Source of the DNA: Hymenobacter caeli
GTDB lineage: Bacteria; Bacteroidota; Bacteroidia; Cytophagales; Hymenobacteraceae
NCBI RefSeq assembly: GCF_013294115.1
Contig: NZ_JABSNP010000006.1
Span: forward strand, 124,001 to 188,000
Reading direction: 5' to 3'
DNA: 64,000 bases
The notes under the pieces are model-generated. The model did not search any database, was not told the origin of the DNA, and saw only the letters and a list, made by a program, of their open reading frames with translations. Position numbers and translations under genes: made by a program. Below, piece after piece: positions 53,976 to 61,495 of this stretch. Each line of letters opens with the position of its first letter. The stretch's first letter is position 1.

Positions 53976-55802
53976 CTACTGCACGCTGTCGCCGCGCAGC
54001 TTGCGGAAGCGCTTGCGGGCCTCGGCCACGTAAATGCTGCCGGGGTACTTGGTGATTACCTGCTCGTAAAGGGCTTGGGCCTTGGGCTTGTCTTTGAGGT
54101 CTTCCTCCTGGATGCGGGCCAGCAAAAACAGCGCGTCGTCGCTGAGCACGCCGTTGGCCGGGCCGGCCACCAGGTGCTCCAGCGTGGCCACGGCCCCGGG
54201 GAAGTCACCCATGCGCTGCTGCAGCTGGGCTTTCAGGTAGTAGGTGTTGTCGGACAGCGAGTGGCCCGGGTACTTGGCCAGTAGCGCGTCGAGGCCGGCC
54301 ACGGCGGCGGGCAGCTTGTTCTGGAACACGAGCTGCTCGGCGGCGGCGTAGTCCTTCAGGGCCAGGCCCAGGGTGTCCTCCACGGTGTTGGTGGCGATGA
54401 GCAGCGAGAGCTGCATGGCGTCGTTGGCAATTTCGCGGGTCGTGGCTTCTTTCAGGATGTCGAGGTGGCTTTGGGCCAGCTTAAAATCGCCGGCGAAGTA
54501 GCTCAGGCGGGCGTTGCGCAGCTTGGCTTCGTAGCCCAGCGGGGCTTCCTTCTCGGTTTTTTCCACTTGCGAGTACAGCAGCGTGGCCTCCCAAGGCTCG
54601 GCCCGCAGCAAGTACATGTCGCCCAGGCTCAGCTTGGCGTCGTCCACCAGCTCGGTCGGGACCTGGGGCTGGTCGATGACGGCTTGCAGCAACGCCATGG
54701 CCTTGGCCTGGTCGCCGAGCTGGAAGGCGTAGAGGTCGGCCAGGCGGCGGCGCACCGGGGCGGCCTCGGGGGCCCGGCCCAGCTCGGCCAGCAGCTGCTC
54801 GTACTCGGCGGCCAAGGCCCGTACCTGGGCCAAGTCCACGGGGTAGGTGCTGCGCACCTGGTCTTCGCGGGCGGCCAGGCGGCGCTGGCGGGCCACGTTG
54901 TAGAGGGGGCCGTCGCGGTACTCCTTCAGCACGTAGTCGTAGCCGGCCAGGGCATTGTCGAAGTCCTTGTTCTGCTGGGCAATGGCGGCCACTTCCAGCA
55001 CCCGGCTGCCCTGGGTGCGGCCGCGCCGGTCGAGGGCCCGCGCCTGCACCAGGGCCCCGGCAAAGTCGTGGCGCTGCACTTGGAGCCACAGCAGCAGCTC
55101 GGGGTAGGCGGCTTGCTCGGGGTGCTGCTGGGCGGCGCTCACCAGCTGCTTTTCCAGGGCGTCGAAGTCTTTTTCTTCCTTCAGCGCGTTCTGGAGCATG
55201 TTGCGCACGTAGGGCAGCTGCCGCTCGTCCTGGGCCACGAGGCGCAGGGTTTCGGCCAGCAGCTTGTCCTGCTGCTGCGTTTGGGTGTACAGTTGGATGA
55301 GCTGGGGGCCGTACTCCGTTTCGTTGCGGGCCAGGGCCCGGCCGCGCAGGTAGGCTTTTTCGGCCCAGGCCGGCAGGTTGCGCCGGCTGAACTCGGCCGC
55401 CGCCGGCCCCACCTGCGCCGGCTCCAACTGGTTCACGACCCGCTGCCACTGCTTCTCGGCCCCCGCCGCGTCGCCGCCGGCTTGCAGGGCCCCGCCGTAG
55501 GCCACGCCGTAGGTGGCGTCGTCGGGGTGCTGCTTCACGGCTTTTTTGGCCAGCTTCTCGGCGTCTTTGTAGCGCTTCAGGTCCGTGAGGGCCTGCAAGT
55601 ACACCGGGAACAGCTCGGGGCTGGTTTGCTGCTCGGCGGGCAGCCGCTCCAGCAGAAACACGGCCTTCTCGGGCTCGCCCCGGCGGGCGTAGTCGCGGGC
55701 CAGGGCGGTGCCGTCGGACGGCCCCCAGGGCTTGGGGGCCTGGGCGCGGGCCGGGGCGGCCAGCAGCAAAGCCGCACTCAGCAGCAGAAGGGACGGGCGC
55801 AT
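53976..55802 (-). CDS. Tetratricopeptide-repeat protein, exported
   Basis: 608 residues. Signal peptide MRPSLLLLSAALLLAAPARA (cut near residue 20). The rest is a chain of about 14-16 TPR-like helical hairpins: RRGEPEKAVFLLERLPAEQQ, LTDLKRYKDAEKLAKKAVKQ, FDNALAGYDYVLKEYRDGP, DFPGAVATLEHLVAGPAN, and the end PKAQALYEQVITKYPGSIYV. A scaffold of this type in the periplasm or at the outer membrane could serve a transport or assembly complex. A GTG three codons upstream (55811) is a possible start. Followed by a word-built inverted repeat. Confidence 0.85.
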   Translation of the reverse strand: MRPSLLLLSAALLLAAPARAQAPKPWGPSDGTALARDYARRGEPEKAVFLLERLPAEQQTSPELFPVYLQALTDLKRYKDAEKLAKKAVKQHPDDATYGVAYGGALQAGGDAAGAEKQWQRVVNQLEPAQVGPAAAEFSRRNLPAWAEKAYLRGRALARNETEYGPQLIQLYTQTQQQDKLLAETLRLVAQDERQLPYVRNMLQNALKEEKDFDALEKQLVSAAQQHPEQAAYPELLLWLQVQRHDFAGALVQARALDRRGRTQGSRVLEVAAIAQQNKDFDNALAGYDYVLKEYRDGPLYNVARQRRLAAREDQVRSTYPVDLAQVRALAAEYEQLLAELGRAPEAAPVRRRLADLYAFQLGDQAKAMALLQAVIDQPQVPTELVDDAKLSLGDMYLLRAEPWEATLLYSQVEKTEKEAPLGYEAKLRNARLSYFAGDFKLAQSHLDILKEATTREIANDAMQLSLLIATNTVEDTLGLALKDYAAAEQLVFQNKLPAAVAGLDALLAKYPGHSLSDNTYYLKAQLQQRMGDFPGAVATLEHLVAGPANGVLSDDALFLLARIQEEDLKDKPKAQALYEQVITKYPGSIYVAEARKRFRKLRGDSVQ

Positions 55803-55868
55803 ACTTCTCACGGCTAAATTTTTCCGGTGTTCTCCCTAACGCCTTAGCCCCGAGGGTTTGTTCAATGC

Positions 55869-56141
55869 CTACCGGGCCCAGTTGCCCAGCACGAGCACGG
55901 CCACCAAGACGGCAGTCGCCCACAACTCGCTCTTCCGCAGGGGCCGTTGCCGCACGTAGGTGCTCAGCAAATTGCCGCCGCCCACGGCTAGCACCAGGGC
56001 CAGCGGGTAGGTCAGTTGCTTCACTTCGGGGCTCCACGCGCTGCGCTGCCGGAACGCTATAGCCAGCGCCAAGCCGAAAAACACCAGCAAAAGCCCAGGC
56101 AGCCCGCGGCAGACGAAGGAAATTGGGGCAGGGCGGTTCAT
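55869..56141 (-). CDS. Small three-helix membrane protein, unknown
   Basis: 90 residues starting MNRPAPISFVCRGLPGL. Three hydrophobic stretches (about 8-29, 42-57, 72-87: LLLVFFGLALAIAFR, YPLALVLAVGGGNLL, ELWATAVLVAVLVLGNW) with basic loops (RQRPLRKSE). No family recognised. It lies between the TPR gene and ppiD on the same strand and is preceded by the ppiD terminator, so it starts its own transcript. Confidence 0.6.
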   Translation of the reverse strand: MNRPAPISFVCRGLPGLLLVFFGLALAIAFRQRSAWSPEVKQLTYPLALVLAVGGGNLLSTYVRQRPLRKSELWATAVLVAVLVLGNWAR

Positions 56142-56200
56142 GGAGTAAAAGCAGGTTTTGGTTGGTCGGCCAAGGTACAAATGGCGGGCCGGGGCCCCAC

Positions 56201-56230
56201 AAAAAAGGACCGCACCCGAAGGCACGGCCC
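56201..56230 (-). terminator. ppiD terminator with UUCG tetraloop
   Basis: On the minus strand GGGCCGUGCC-UUCG-GGUGCGGUCC (56221-56230 with 56207-56216, three G.U pairs) followed by six U (56201-56206). Confidence 0.88.
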
Positions 56231-56254
56231 TTTCATAGCCTCAGCCCAAACGGG

Positions 56255-58381
56255 CTAGAAGAACTTGGCCCGGTTGTCTTTCACGTTGGCGTGGGCCTTG
56301 ATGGCCTCGTAAATCAGGCCATCCTGGCGGCTGGCGCGTTGCTGCGCCAGCTGCTGGCGCACGGCTTTCAGGTCGGGGGCGGCGGCAGCGGGCGTTACGC
56401 TCACGGGCTCTACCACCAGCACGCCCTGCTCGCCCTGCAACGGGGCCGAGTGCTGGCCGGGCTTCAGGCCGAAAGCGGCACCCACGGCCAGCGGCTCGTA
56501 GCCCACGTTGGGCAGGGTGGGCTGGCCCAGGGCCACGCCGTCGGCGGTGCCGGTCTGGGCGGTGGGGCCGTAGGCGGCGGCCAGCTGCTCCAGGGTGCCG
56601 GTTTTGCCCAGCTTGGCCATAATCTGCTGTGCCTTGAGGTCGTTGCGCACCAGGGCCGACAGCTGGGGCTTCAGGCCGGCCACCGTAGCTGCGCCCTTGG
56701 CCTGGGTGCCGGTGAGGGCCGCGATGACGTACTGGTCGCCAATCTCGTACACCTCGCTCACGTCCCCGATTTTGGTTTCGCCGTTGGGGCCGTTGCCGTA
56801 GGCCCAGCGCACCAGGTCGCGGGCGTTTTGCAGGTTGTTCACGCTGCGGGCGTTGCGGTCGAGGTTCAGGGCTTCCTGCTTTTGCAGGGTCTTGTCCTTG
56901 GTGGCGAGCTGGCGGAAGCTGGCCAGGTCGGTGGCCTGGCCTTTTAGCTGCTGGGCTTTGGCGTAAGCCGCCTCGCGGGTGGCGTCGCTCGGCACGATGG
57001 CCTTTTTCACTTCGGCCACCTGGTAGGTTTGCTTGGTCGGGGCGGCCGTCACCTTGATGACGTGGTAGCCGAACGAGGTTTCGACCGGGGCCGGCAGCAG
57101 CCCCACGCCGGGGGCCCCGAAGATGGCCTTCTCGAACTCGGGCACCATGCGGCCCTTCGTGAACCAGCCCAGGTCGCCGCCCTGGTCCTTGGTGCCGTCG
57201 GTGCCGAACTGCCGGGCCAGCGCCGCGAAATCGGCCCCACCCTTGATTTTGTTGATCAGGTCCTGGGCCTTGGCTTTGGCCGCGGCCTTGGCCTGCGGCG
57301 TGCTGGCCTCGGCCTTGATGAGGATGTGGCTGGCGCGGGCGGCGGGCTGGGCCCCCTCCTTCTCGCCGGTCACTTTGTAGAGCGAGTACGTGCCGTTTTC
57401 GGCGTAGGGGCCGTACACCTTGCCCACCGTCAGGGGCAGCTGCTTGCGCAGCTGCTCCGGAAACGTCGGGTCGCCGGGGCTGCGGAAGGCTTTGTTGTAG
57501 GGCTGGTCGGAGTTGAGCTTCACGAACAGCGAGTCGGCCGGGGCCGTGGCAAACTGCGTGGCCAGAGTGTTCATGGCGGTGCGCACGGCGGCGCTGTCCT
57601 CCTGCGAGGCCACCACCGGCACGCTGATGTACTCCACCGAGCGGCCGTCTTCCACCTTGTACTGGCCCTTGTGCTTGTCGAGGTAGGCTTGCAGCTGGTC
57701 GTTGGTCACCTTCACCGCCGAGTCGGAAATGGTGCTGTAGGGCACGAACAAGTACTTCACCGACGCCTTGGTGTTCTGGTCGTCGTTGAAGCGCTTGGCC
57801 TCGGCGGTGGTCACGTACACCGAGTTTTTCAGCAGCGCGTTGTACTTGTTGGCCATGCGGTCGGCCGGCAGGTTGGCTTCGAAGTTGCGCCAGGCGGCCT
57901 GGCTTTCGGGGGGCAGCTTGTCGAGGTTTTTGAGGTACTCGATGAGGCGGGCCTTATCGAACTGCCCGGTTTTCTGGTCCGTGAAGGCCTGCTTGATGCC
58001 GGGGTTGATGTTGTCGCCCTGCACCATGTCCACCAGCTCGTCGTCGCTCACGCCCAGGCCCAGCTTGTCCCACTCCGGCTGGAAGGCCAGGCGGTAGATG
58101 GTCTGGTTCCAGGCCTGGTCGCGGAGCTGGCCGAGGGCCTGCTCGTCGGGCGGGCGCTGCTGCTGGGCGGTGTACTGCTGCTTGGCCTGCTCCAGCGCGT
58201 TGTTGTAGTCGGCCAGCTCTACTTTCTGGCCGGCCACTTCGCCCACCGTGTTCTCGTTGCGGCCGAAGAGGCGGTTCTTGCCGCCCACCAGGTCGCCGCC
58301 CACGATGAAGAGCAGCATTCCGATGGCCACCGTGCCCACGGCCCAGCCCGATTTTTCCCGTATCGTGTTGATTAACGCCAT
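56255..58381 (-). CDS. ppiD: Periplasmic peptidyl-prolyl isomerase/chaperone PpiD
   Basis: 708 residues. One N-terminal inner-membrane helix (about 12-33, WAVGTVAIGMLLFIVGGDL), then a SurA-N-like chaperone domain (GEVAGQKVELADYNNALEQA, then WNQTIYRLAFQPEWDKLGLG), a PpiC parvulin domain (ASHILIKAEASTPQAKAAA, then FAALARQFGTDGTKDQGGDL and GWFTKGRMVPEFEKAIF, then FGYHVIKV), and a second parvulin-like region. Length and order match Bacteroidota PpiD. It folds exported outer-membrane and periplasmic proteins at the Sec exit. Following genes on the same strand upstream are lptC and an outer-membrane protein, all envelope-related. Confidence 0.93.
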   Translation of the reverse strand: MALINTIREKSGWAVGTVAIGMLLFIVGGDLVGGKNRLFGRNENTVGEVAGQKVELADYNNALEQAKQQYTAQQQRPPDEQALGQLRDQAWNQTIYRLAFQPEWDKLGLGVSDDELVDMVQGDNINPGIKQAFTDQKTGQFDKARLIEYLKNLDKLPPESQAAWRNFEANLPADRMANKYNALLKNSVYVTTAEAKRFNDDQNTKASVKYLFVPYSTISDSAVKVTNDQLQAYLDKHKGQYKVEDGRSVEYISVPVVASQEDSAAVRTAMNTLATQFATAPADSLFVKLNSDQPYNKAFRSPGDPTFPEQLRKQLPLTVGKVYGPYAENGTYSLYKVTGEKEGAQPAARASHILIKAEASTPQAKAAAKAKAQDLINKIKGGADFAALARQFGTDGTKDQGGDLGWFTKGRMVPEFEKAIFGAPGVGLLPAPVETSFGYHVIKVTAAPTKQTYQVAEVKKAIVPSDATREAAYAKAQQLKGQATDLASFRQLATKDKTLQKQEALNLDRNARSVNNLQNARDLVRWAYGNGPNGETKIGDVSEVYEIGDQYVIAALTGTQAKGAATVAGLKPQLSALVRNDLKAQQIMAKLGKTGTLEQLAAAYGPTAQTGTADGVALGQPTLPNVGYEPLAVGAAFGLKPGQHSAPLQGEQGVLVVEPVSVTPAAAAPDLKAVRQQLAQQRASRQDGLIYEAIKAHANVKDNRAKFF

Positions 58382-58467
58382 GTACTTGTCAAAAAAAACT
58401 TAAATAGTAAAGGTCAAAAGAGGCGCAAAATAACCCAAAATCCCCGGTTTATCCTAACGGCTACCGC

Positions 58468-58755
58468 TTAGCGGCGCTTGGGGCCCGGCTTGCCACCCTT
58501 GGGGCCGCCGCCGCCCGGCTTGCCGGTTTTGGGCGCGGCCTTGGCGGCTTTGGCCCGCTGCTCGGCCAGCTTGGCGGCCACGGCGTCCTGCTGCCGCCAG
58601 TAGATGAGGGGCATCCAGCAGGCCATAGCCACCATAAAAATCTCGTAGTTGCGGACCAGGCTGTTGAAGAGCACGGTCTGGTAGATGCCGATGACCATGG
58701 CCACCACGCCCACGGCGAAGAGCACGGTGCGCAGCAAGGATTTGTCGAATTTCAT
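58468..58755 (-). CDS. Small membrane protein with basic Gly/Lys tail
   Basis: 95 residues. Two hydrophobic helices (about 8-30, RTVLFAVGVVAMVIGIYQTV, and 36-52, IFMVAMACWMPLIYW), then a helical and disordered, very basic tail (residues 58-95: QRAKAAKAAPKTGKPGGGGP, ending KPGPKRR). It sits between lptC and ppiD on the same strand with short gaps (25 and 86 bp), so it is part of that operon. Unknown family. The basic tail may bind the ribosome, nucleic acid or acidic lipids. Confidence 0.7.
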   Translation of the reverse strand: MKFDKSLLRTVLFAVGVVAMVIGIYQTVLFNSLVRNYEIFMVAMACWMPLIYWRQQDAVAAKLAEQRAKAAKAAPKTGKPGGGGPKGGKPGPKRR

Positions 58756-58780
58756 GGGCTGAATAAAAACCGGGCCCCGG

Positions 58781-59350
58781 CTACGGGGCCACCGCCTGGT
58801 CAACGGCGAACACGCCCTCGGGGTGGGTGATGCGGTAAGAAGAGAAGTTCTGGTTGGCCGTCAGGCCCGTGCCCGTCAGGCGCTCGGTGGGGGTCAGCAC
58901 CTTCACGAACATGTCCGGCTTGGTGTAAATCAGCTGCTTGCCGCGGTCGAAAAACAGCTCTTCCGTGAAGAGCTGCTGCTGCTCGGGCACGTTGGCCACC
59001 ACCACGTTGCCGCGCATGGTGTACAGCTCCTTGCCCTGCTCCACCTTGCCGTAGCGGGCAGTCAGGGTGTTGACCACCGTTTTGCCGTCTTTCGCATAGA
59101 AGGTGACCTTCAGGCCCTTGGCGTACACCACCTCGGTTTCGAAGCGCTGCTCCAGGGGGGCCGTGAGGCGGAGCTTGAGCTTGGCCGAGTCGCTGATCAG
59201 CTCCACCACGTTGGTGGTTTCGGTGATGGGGCCCGTGTAAATCCGCGTGGGGCCGATGGTTTTCTTCTCGTCGCAGCCCGGCAGCGCCAGCGCGAGCAGG
59301 CCGCCCAGCAACCACATTTTCCCCGGTCCGGGTGCCCAACGCTTGTTCAC
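58781..59350 (-). CDS. lptC: LptC-like LPS export periplasmic lipoprotein
   Basis: 189 residues from GTG 59350, start VNKRWAPGPGKMWLLGGLLA: a positive n-region, a hydrophobic core and lipobox LALPGC. ATG 59317 (178 residues) is possible but lacks the basic n-region. The mature part has the LptC/OstA beta-jellyroll pattern: ETTNVVELISDSAKLKLRLT, VTFYAKDGKTVVNTLTARYG, ELYTMRGNVVV, LFFDRGKQLIYTKPDMF. LptC links the LptB2FG extractor to LptA in LPS transport. It is coupled to the outer-membrane protein gene (14-bp gap). Confidence 0.85.
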   Translation of the reverse strand: MNKRWAPGPGKMWLLGGLLALALPGCDEKKTIGPTRIYTGPITETTNVVELISDSAKLKLRLTAPLEQRFETEVVYAKGLKVTFYAKDGKTVVNTLTARYGKVEQGKELYTMRGNVVVANVPEQQQLFTEELFFDRGKQLIYTKPDMFVKVLTPTERLTGTGLTANQNFSSYRITHPEGVFAVDQAVAP

Positions 59351-59364
59351 GGCTGGGGCCCCGG

Positions 59365-60687
59365 CTATTGCAGCCGGCGCTTGATGAACCACCGGTTGTT
59401 CAGCGTCACGCCAAACGTCATTTTCACGTAGTTCTCCTGCACGTTGCTGGCCCCGTTGCCGGAGGTCACGTAGTTCGTGTTGCCGCGCATGCCGTAGGTG
59501 AAGGCCAGGCTGAACGTGGTGGCTTCGAGCGGCGTGGCCGTGGGCAGCGGAAAGCCGAAGCCCCAGCTGATGGACCGGTCGTAGAGTGTTTGGCCGGCCG
59601 GCTGGTAGGGCATCTGGGCCACGTTCACGCCCAGGCGGTAGTTCACGCGCTGGAAGTAGTGCTCCACCGAGCCCGGGTCGGGCGTGAACTCGCCGCCCAC
59701 CCCCACGCGCAAGGTGTTGCGCAAAGGCGTGTCGACGGTGCCGAAGCTGGTGAACTTCGACCACTGCTGCTGGGCCACGTCGAGGCTGGCGCTCCAGTTC
59801 TTGTCGTTGTCGAGGCTGAGGCCGGCCTGGGCCAGGGCGGGTTCCACCACCCGGCCGGTCAGGTCCTCAATTTGCATGCTGGACGTGGCGGCCCCGTTGG
59901 CGTCCTGCTGCTCCTGGGTGCTCATGCGCCGGGCCCCCAGGTTGCTCTGGAACGAGTACACGCCGGCCATGTTCAGGCGCAGGTCTTTGGTGATTTTGTG
60001 GCGGTAGTGCAGCCCGGCCCGGAAATCGAAGGCCGAGTAGTGGATGTGGCGGCGGTCCACGATGTTCTGGGTCGCGGCCCCGTTGCTGAACAGGATGGAC
60101 GTGCCCGTCGTCTCGTCCACCGTCCCGAACACGTAGGCCGCCGTGACCCCCAGGTTCAGGTCGCGGGCCACGTGCACGCCCTGGGCCAGGTAGGCCCGCG
60201 ACACGCCCCCGGAGCCCTGGCGCAGCTTCAGCACCTGGTCGTTCGGCGAGCCTTCCACCGCCGACGTAGTGGTGGTATTATAATCCACGGAGCTGAGCGG
60301 CCGCAGGCCCACCGACGCGGCCCAGCGGCGGGCCAGCGGCACCGACAGGGCCAGGTAGCCCAGCGTGCCGCTGCCGGTGCGCGACGACGCCACGGCATTT
60401 TTCACGGTTTTGTACTGCCCCACGTAGCCGCCCTCAAACGTAGTCCGGGCCGTGTAGTACAGCAGCGCCGGGTTCAGGTCGTTCACGTTCACGGCGTTGG
60501 GCGCGGCCAGGCCCACGCCGCCCATGCCTTCCTGGCGCACGCCGCCGGTGTTGGCGTAGTACTCGCCGAGGCCCAGGCGCGAATAGGGCGAGTTGCCCAG
60601 CCCCTGGGCGTGGGTGCCCCCGGCGGCCAGCAGCGCCGCCAAAACCAGCACCAGCCGGACCGCATTCTTATCGTTCAACTTCAACAT
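59365..60687 (-). CDS. Outer-membrane beta-barrel protein (FadL/OmpP1-like)
   Basis: 440 residues. Signal peptide (RLVLVLAALLAAGGTHAQG). The mature start NSPYSRLGLGEYYANTGGVRQ and the hatch-like GGVGLAAPNAVNVNDLNPALL resemble FadL-type transporters. About 14 strands follow, the last ending TFGVTLNNRWFIKRRLQ. FadL-family barrels let hydrophobic molecules diffuse into the outer membrane; the ligand here is not known. The gene overlaps the end of coaX by 20 bp, so the two are transcriptionally and probably translationally linked, and lptC follows 14 bp later. Confidence 0.8.
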   Translation of the reverse strand: MLKLNDKNAVRLVLVLAALLAAGGTHAQGLGNSPYSRLGLGEYYANTGGVRQEGMGGVGLAAPNAVNVNDLNPALLYYTARTTFEGGYVGQYKTVKNAVASSRTGSGTLGYLALSVPLARRWAASVGLRPLSSVDYNTTTTSAVEGSPNDQVLKLRQGSGGVSRAYLAQGVHVARDLNLGVTAAYVFGTVDETTGTSILFSNGAATQNIVDRRHIHYSAFDFRAGLHYRHKITKDLRLNMAGVYSFQSNLGARRMSTQEQQDANGAATSSMQIEDLTGRVVEPALAQAGLSLDNDKNWSASLDVAQQQWSKFTSFGTVDTPLRNTLRVGVGGEFTPDPGSVEHYFQRVNYRLGVNVAQMPYQPAGQTLYDRSISWGFGFPLPTATPLEATTFSLAFTYGMRGNTNYVTSGNGASNVQENYVKMTFGVTLNNRWFIKRRLQ

Positions 60688-61414
60688 TATAGACTAAAAT
60701 CCGGTAAAGGCCGAGCAGCACCAGTTCGGGCACGGCAAAGATAGGGCCTGCCAGCCGGGCGGCCAGCAGCGGGGCGTCCCCGCCGGTGAGCACCACGCCC
60801 AGGGCGGGGTACTGCTGCCGGTAGGCGGCCACCAGGCCGTTGGCCTCGGCGGCGGCCCCGTTCAGCACGCCGCTCAGCAGGGCCCCCACCGTAGAGTCGC
60901 CCACCAGCGGAACCGTTGCATCGGGGGCGGGCAGCGGCAGCAGGGGCAGGCGGCCGGTGTACTCGTGCAGGGCCCGCAGGCGCATGCCCAGCCCGGGCCC
61001 GATGCTGCCGCCGCGGTAGGTGCCGTCGGCCGTCACCAGGTCGCACTTCAGGGCCGTGCCGGCGTCGAGCACCAGCGTGTCGCGGCCCGGGCGCAGGGCC
61101 GCCGCGCCCACGGCTCCCGCCAGGCGGTCGGCCCCCAGGGTAAGGGGCGTGGCGTAGGCGTTGCGCAGCGGCACGGGCGTGGTGCCCGGCTCAAACAACA
61201 GGATGCGGCCCGGCACCAGGCCTTGCAGCCGCAGGGCCCACCGGGCCGCCTCTTCCGCCACCGAGGCAATGAGCAGGTGCTGGGGGGCCCAGCGCCGCAC
61301 CAAGGCTTCCACCTCGCCGGCCACGAGGCCCCCCACCATCTCCACCAGCGCCTCCCCCGCGAAGCAACCGACCTTCACGGACGTATTGCCGATGTCCAGA
61401 ACCAGGGTGTGCAT
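60668..61414 (-). CDS. coaX: Type III pantothenate kinase
   Basis: 248 residues. ASKHA-fold kinase with phosphate-binding VLDIGNTSVKVGCF near the start, GADRLAGAVGAAAL and VLDAGTALKCDLVTADG. It phosphorylates pantothenate to 4'-phosphopantothenate, the first step of CoA synthesis after panC-panD product formation; this type is insensitive to CoA feedback. Length is normal. The ATG at 61412-61414 lies 9 bp after the left arm of a word-built inverted repeat, so the repeat is part of its upstream region. The end overlaps the outer-membrane protein gene. Confidence 0.95.
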   Translation of the reverse strand: MHTLVLDIGNTSVKVGCFAGEALVEMVGGLVAGEVEALVRRWAPQHLLIASVAEEAARWALRLQGLVPGRILLFEPGTTPVPLRNAYATPLTLGADRLAGAVGAAALRPGRDTLVLDAGTALKCDLVTADGTYRGGSIGPGLGMRLRALHEYTGRLPLLPLPAPDATVPLVGDSTVGALLSGVLNGAAAEANGLVAAYRQQYPALGVVLTGGDAPLLAARLAGPIFAVPELVLLGLYRILVYNVEVER

Positions 61415-61422
61415 TAGATTTC

Positions 61423-61495
61423 ATGGTTAAATGGCTGGGGGTTAAATTATTGAAAATACGATAATCAACAATTTAACCCCCAGCCATTTAACCAT
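61423..61495. repeat. Perfect 26-bp inverted repeat (TTAAATGG words) between rluB-like gene and coaX
   Basis: Arms 61423-61448 and 61470-61495 are exact reverse complements: ATGGTTAAATGGCTGGGGGT then TAAATT. The 21-nt loop is AT-rich and unrelated. The right arm begins 1 base from the TAA stop (61496-61498). The two halves of each arm repeat the word GGTTAAAT / GGGTTAAAT. Confidence 0.95.
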
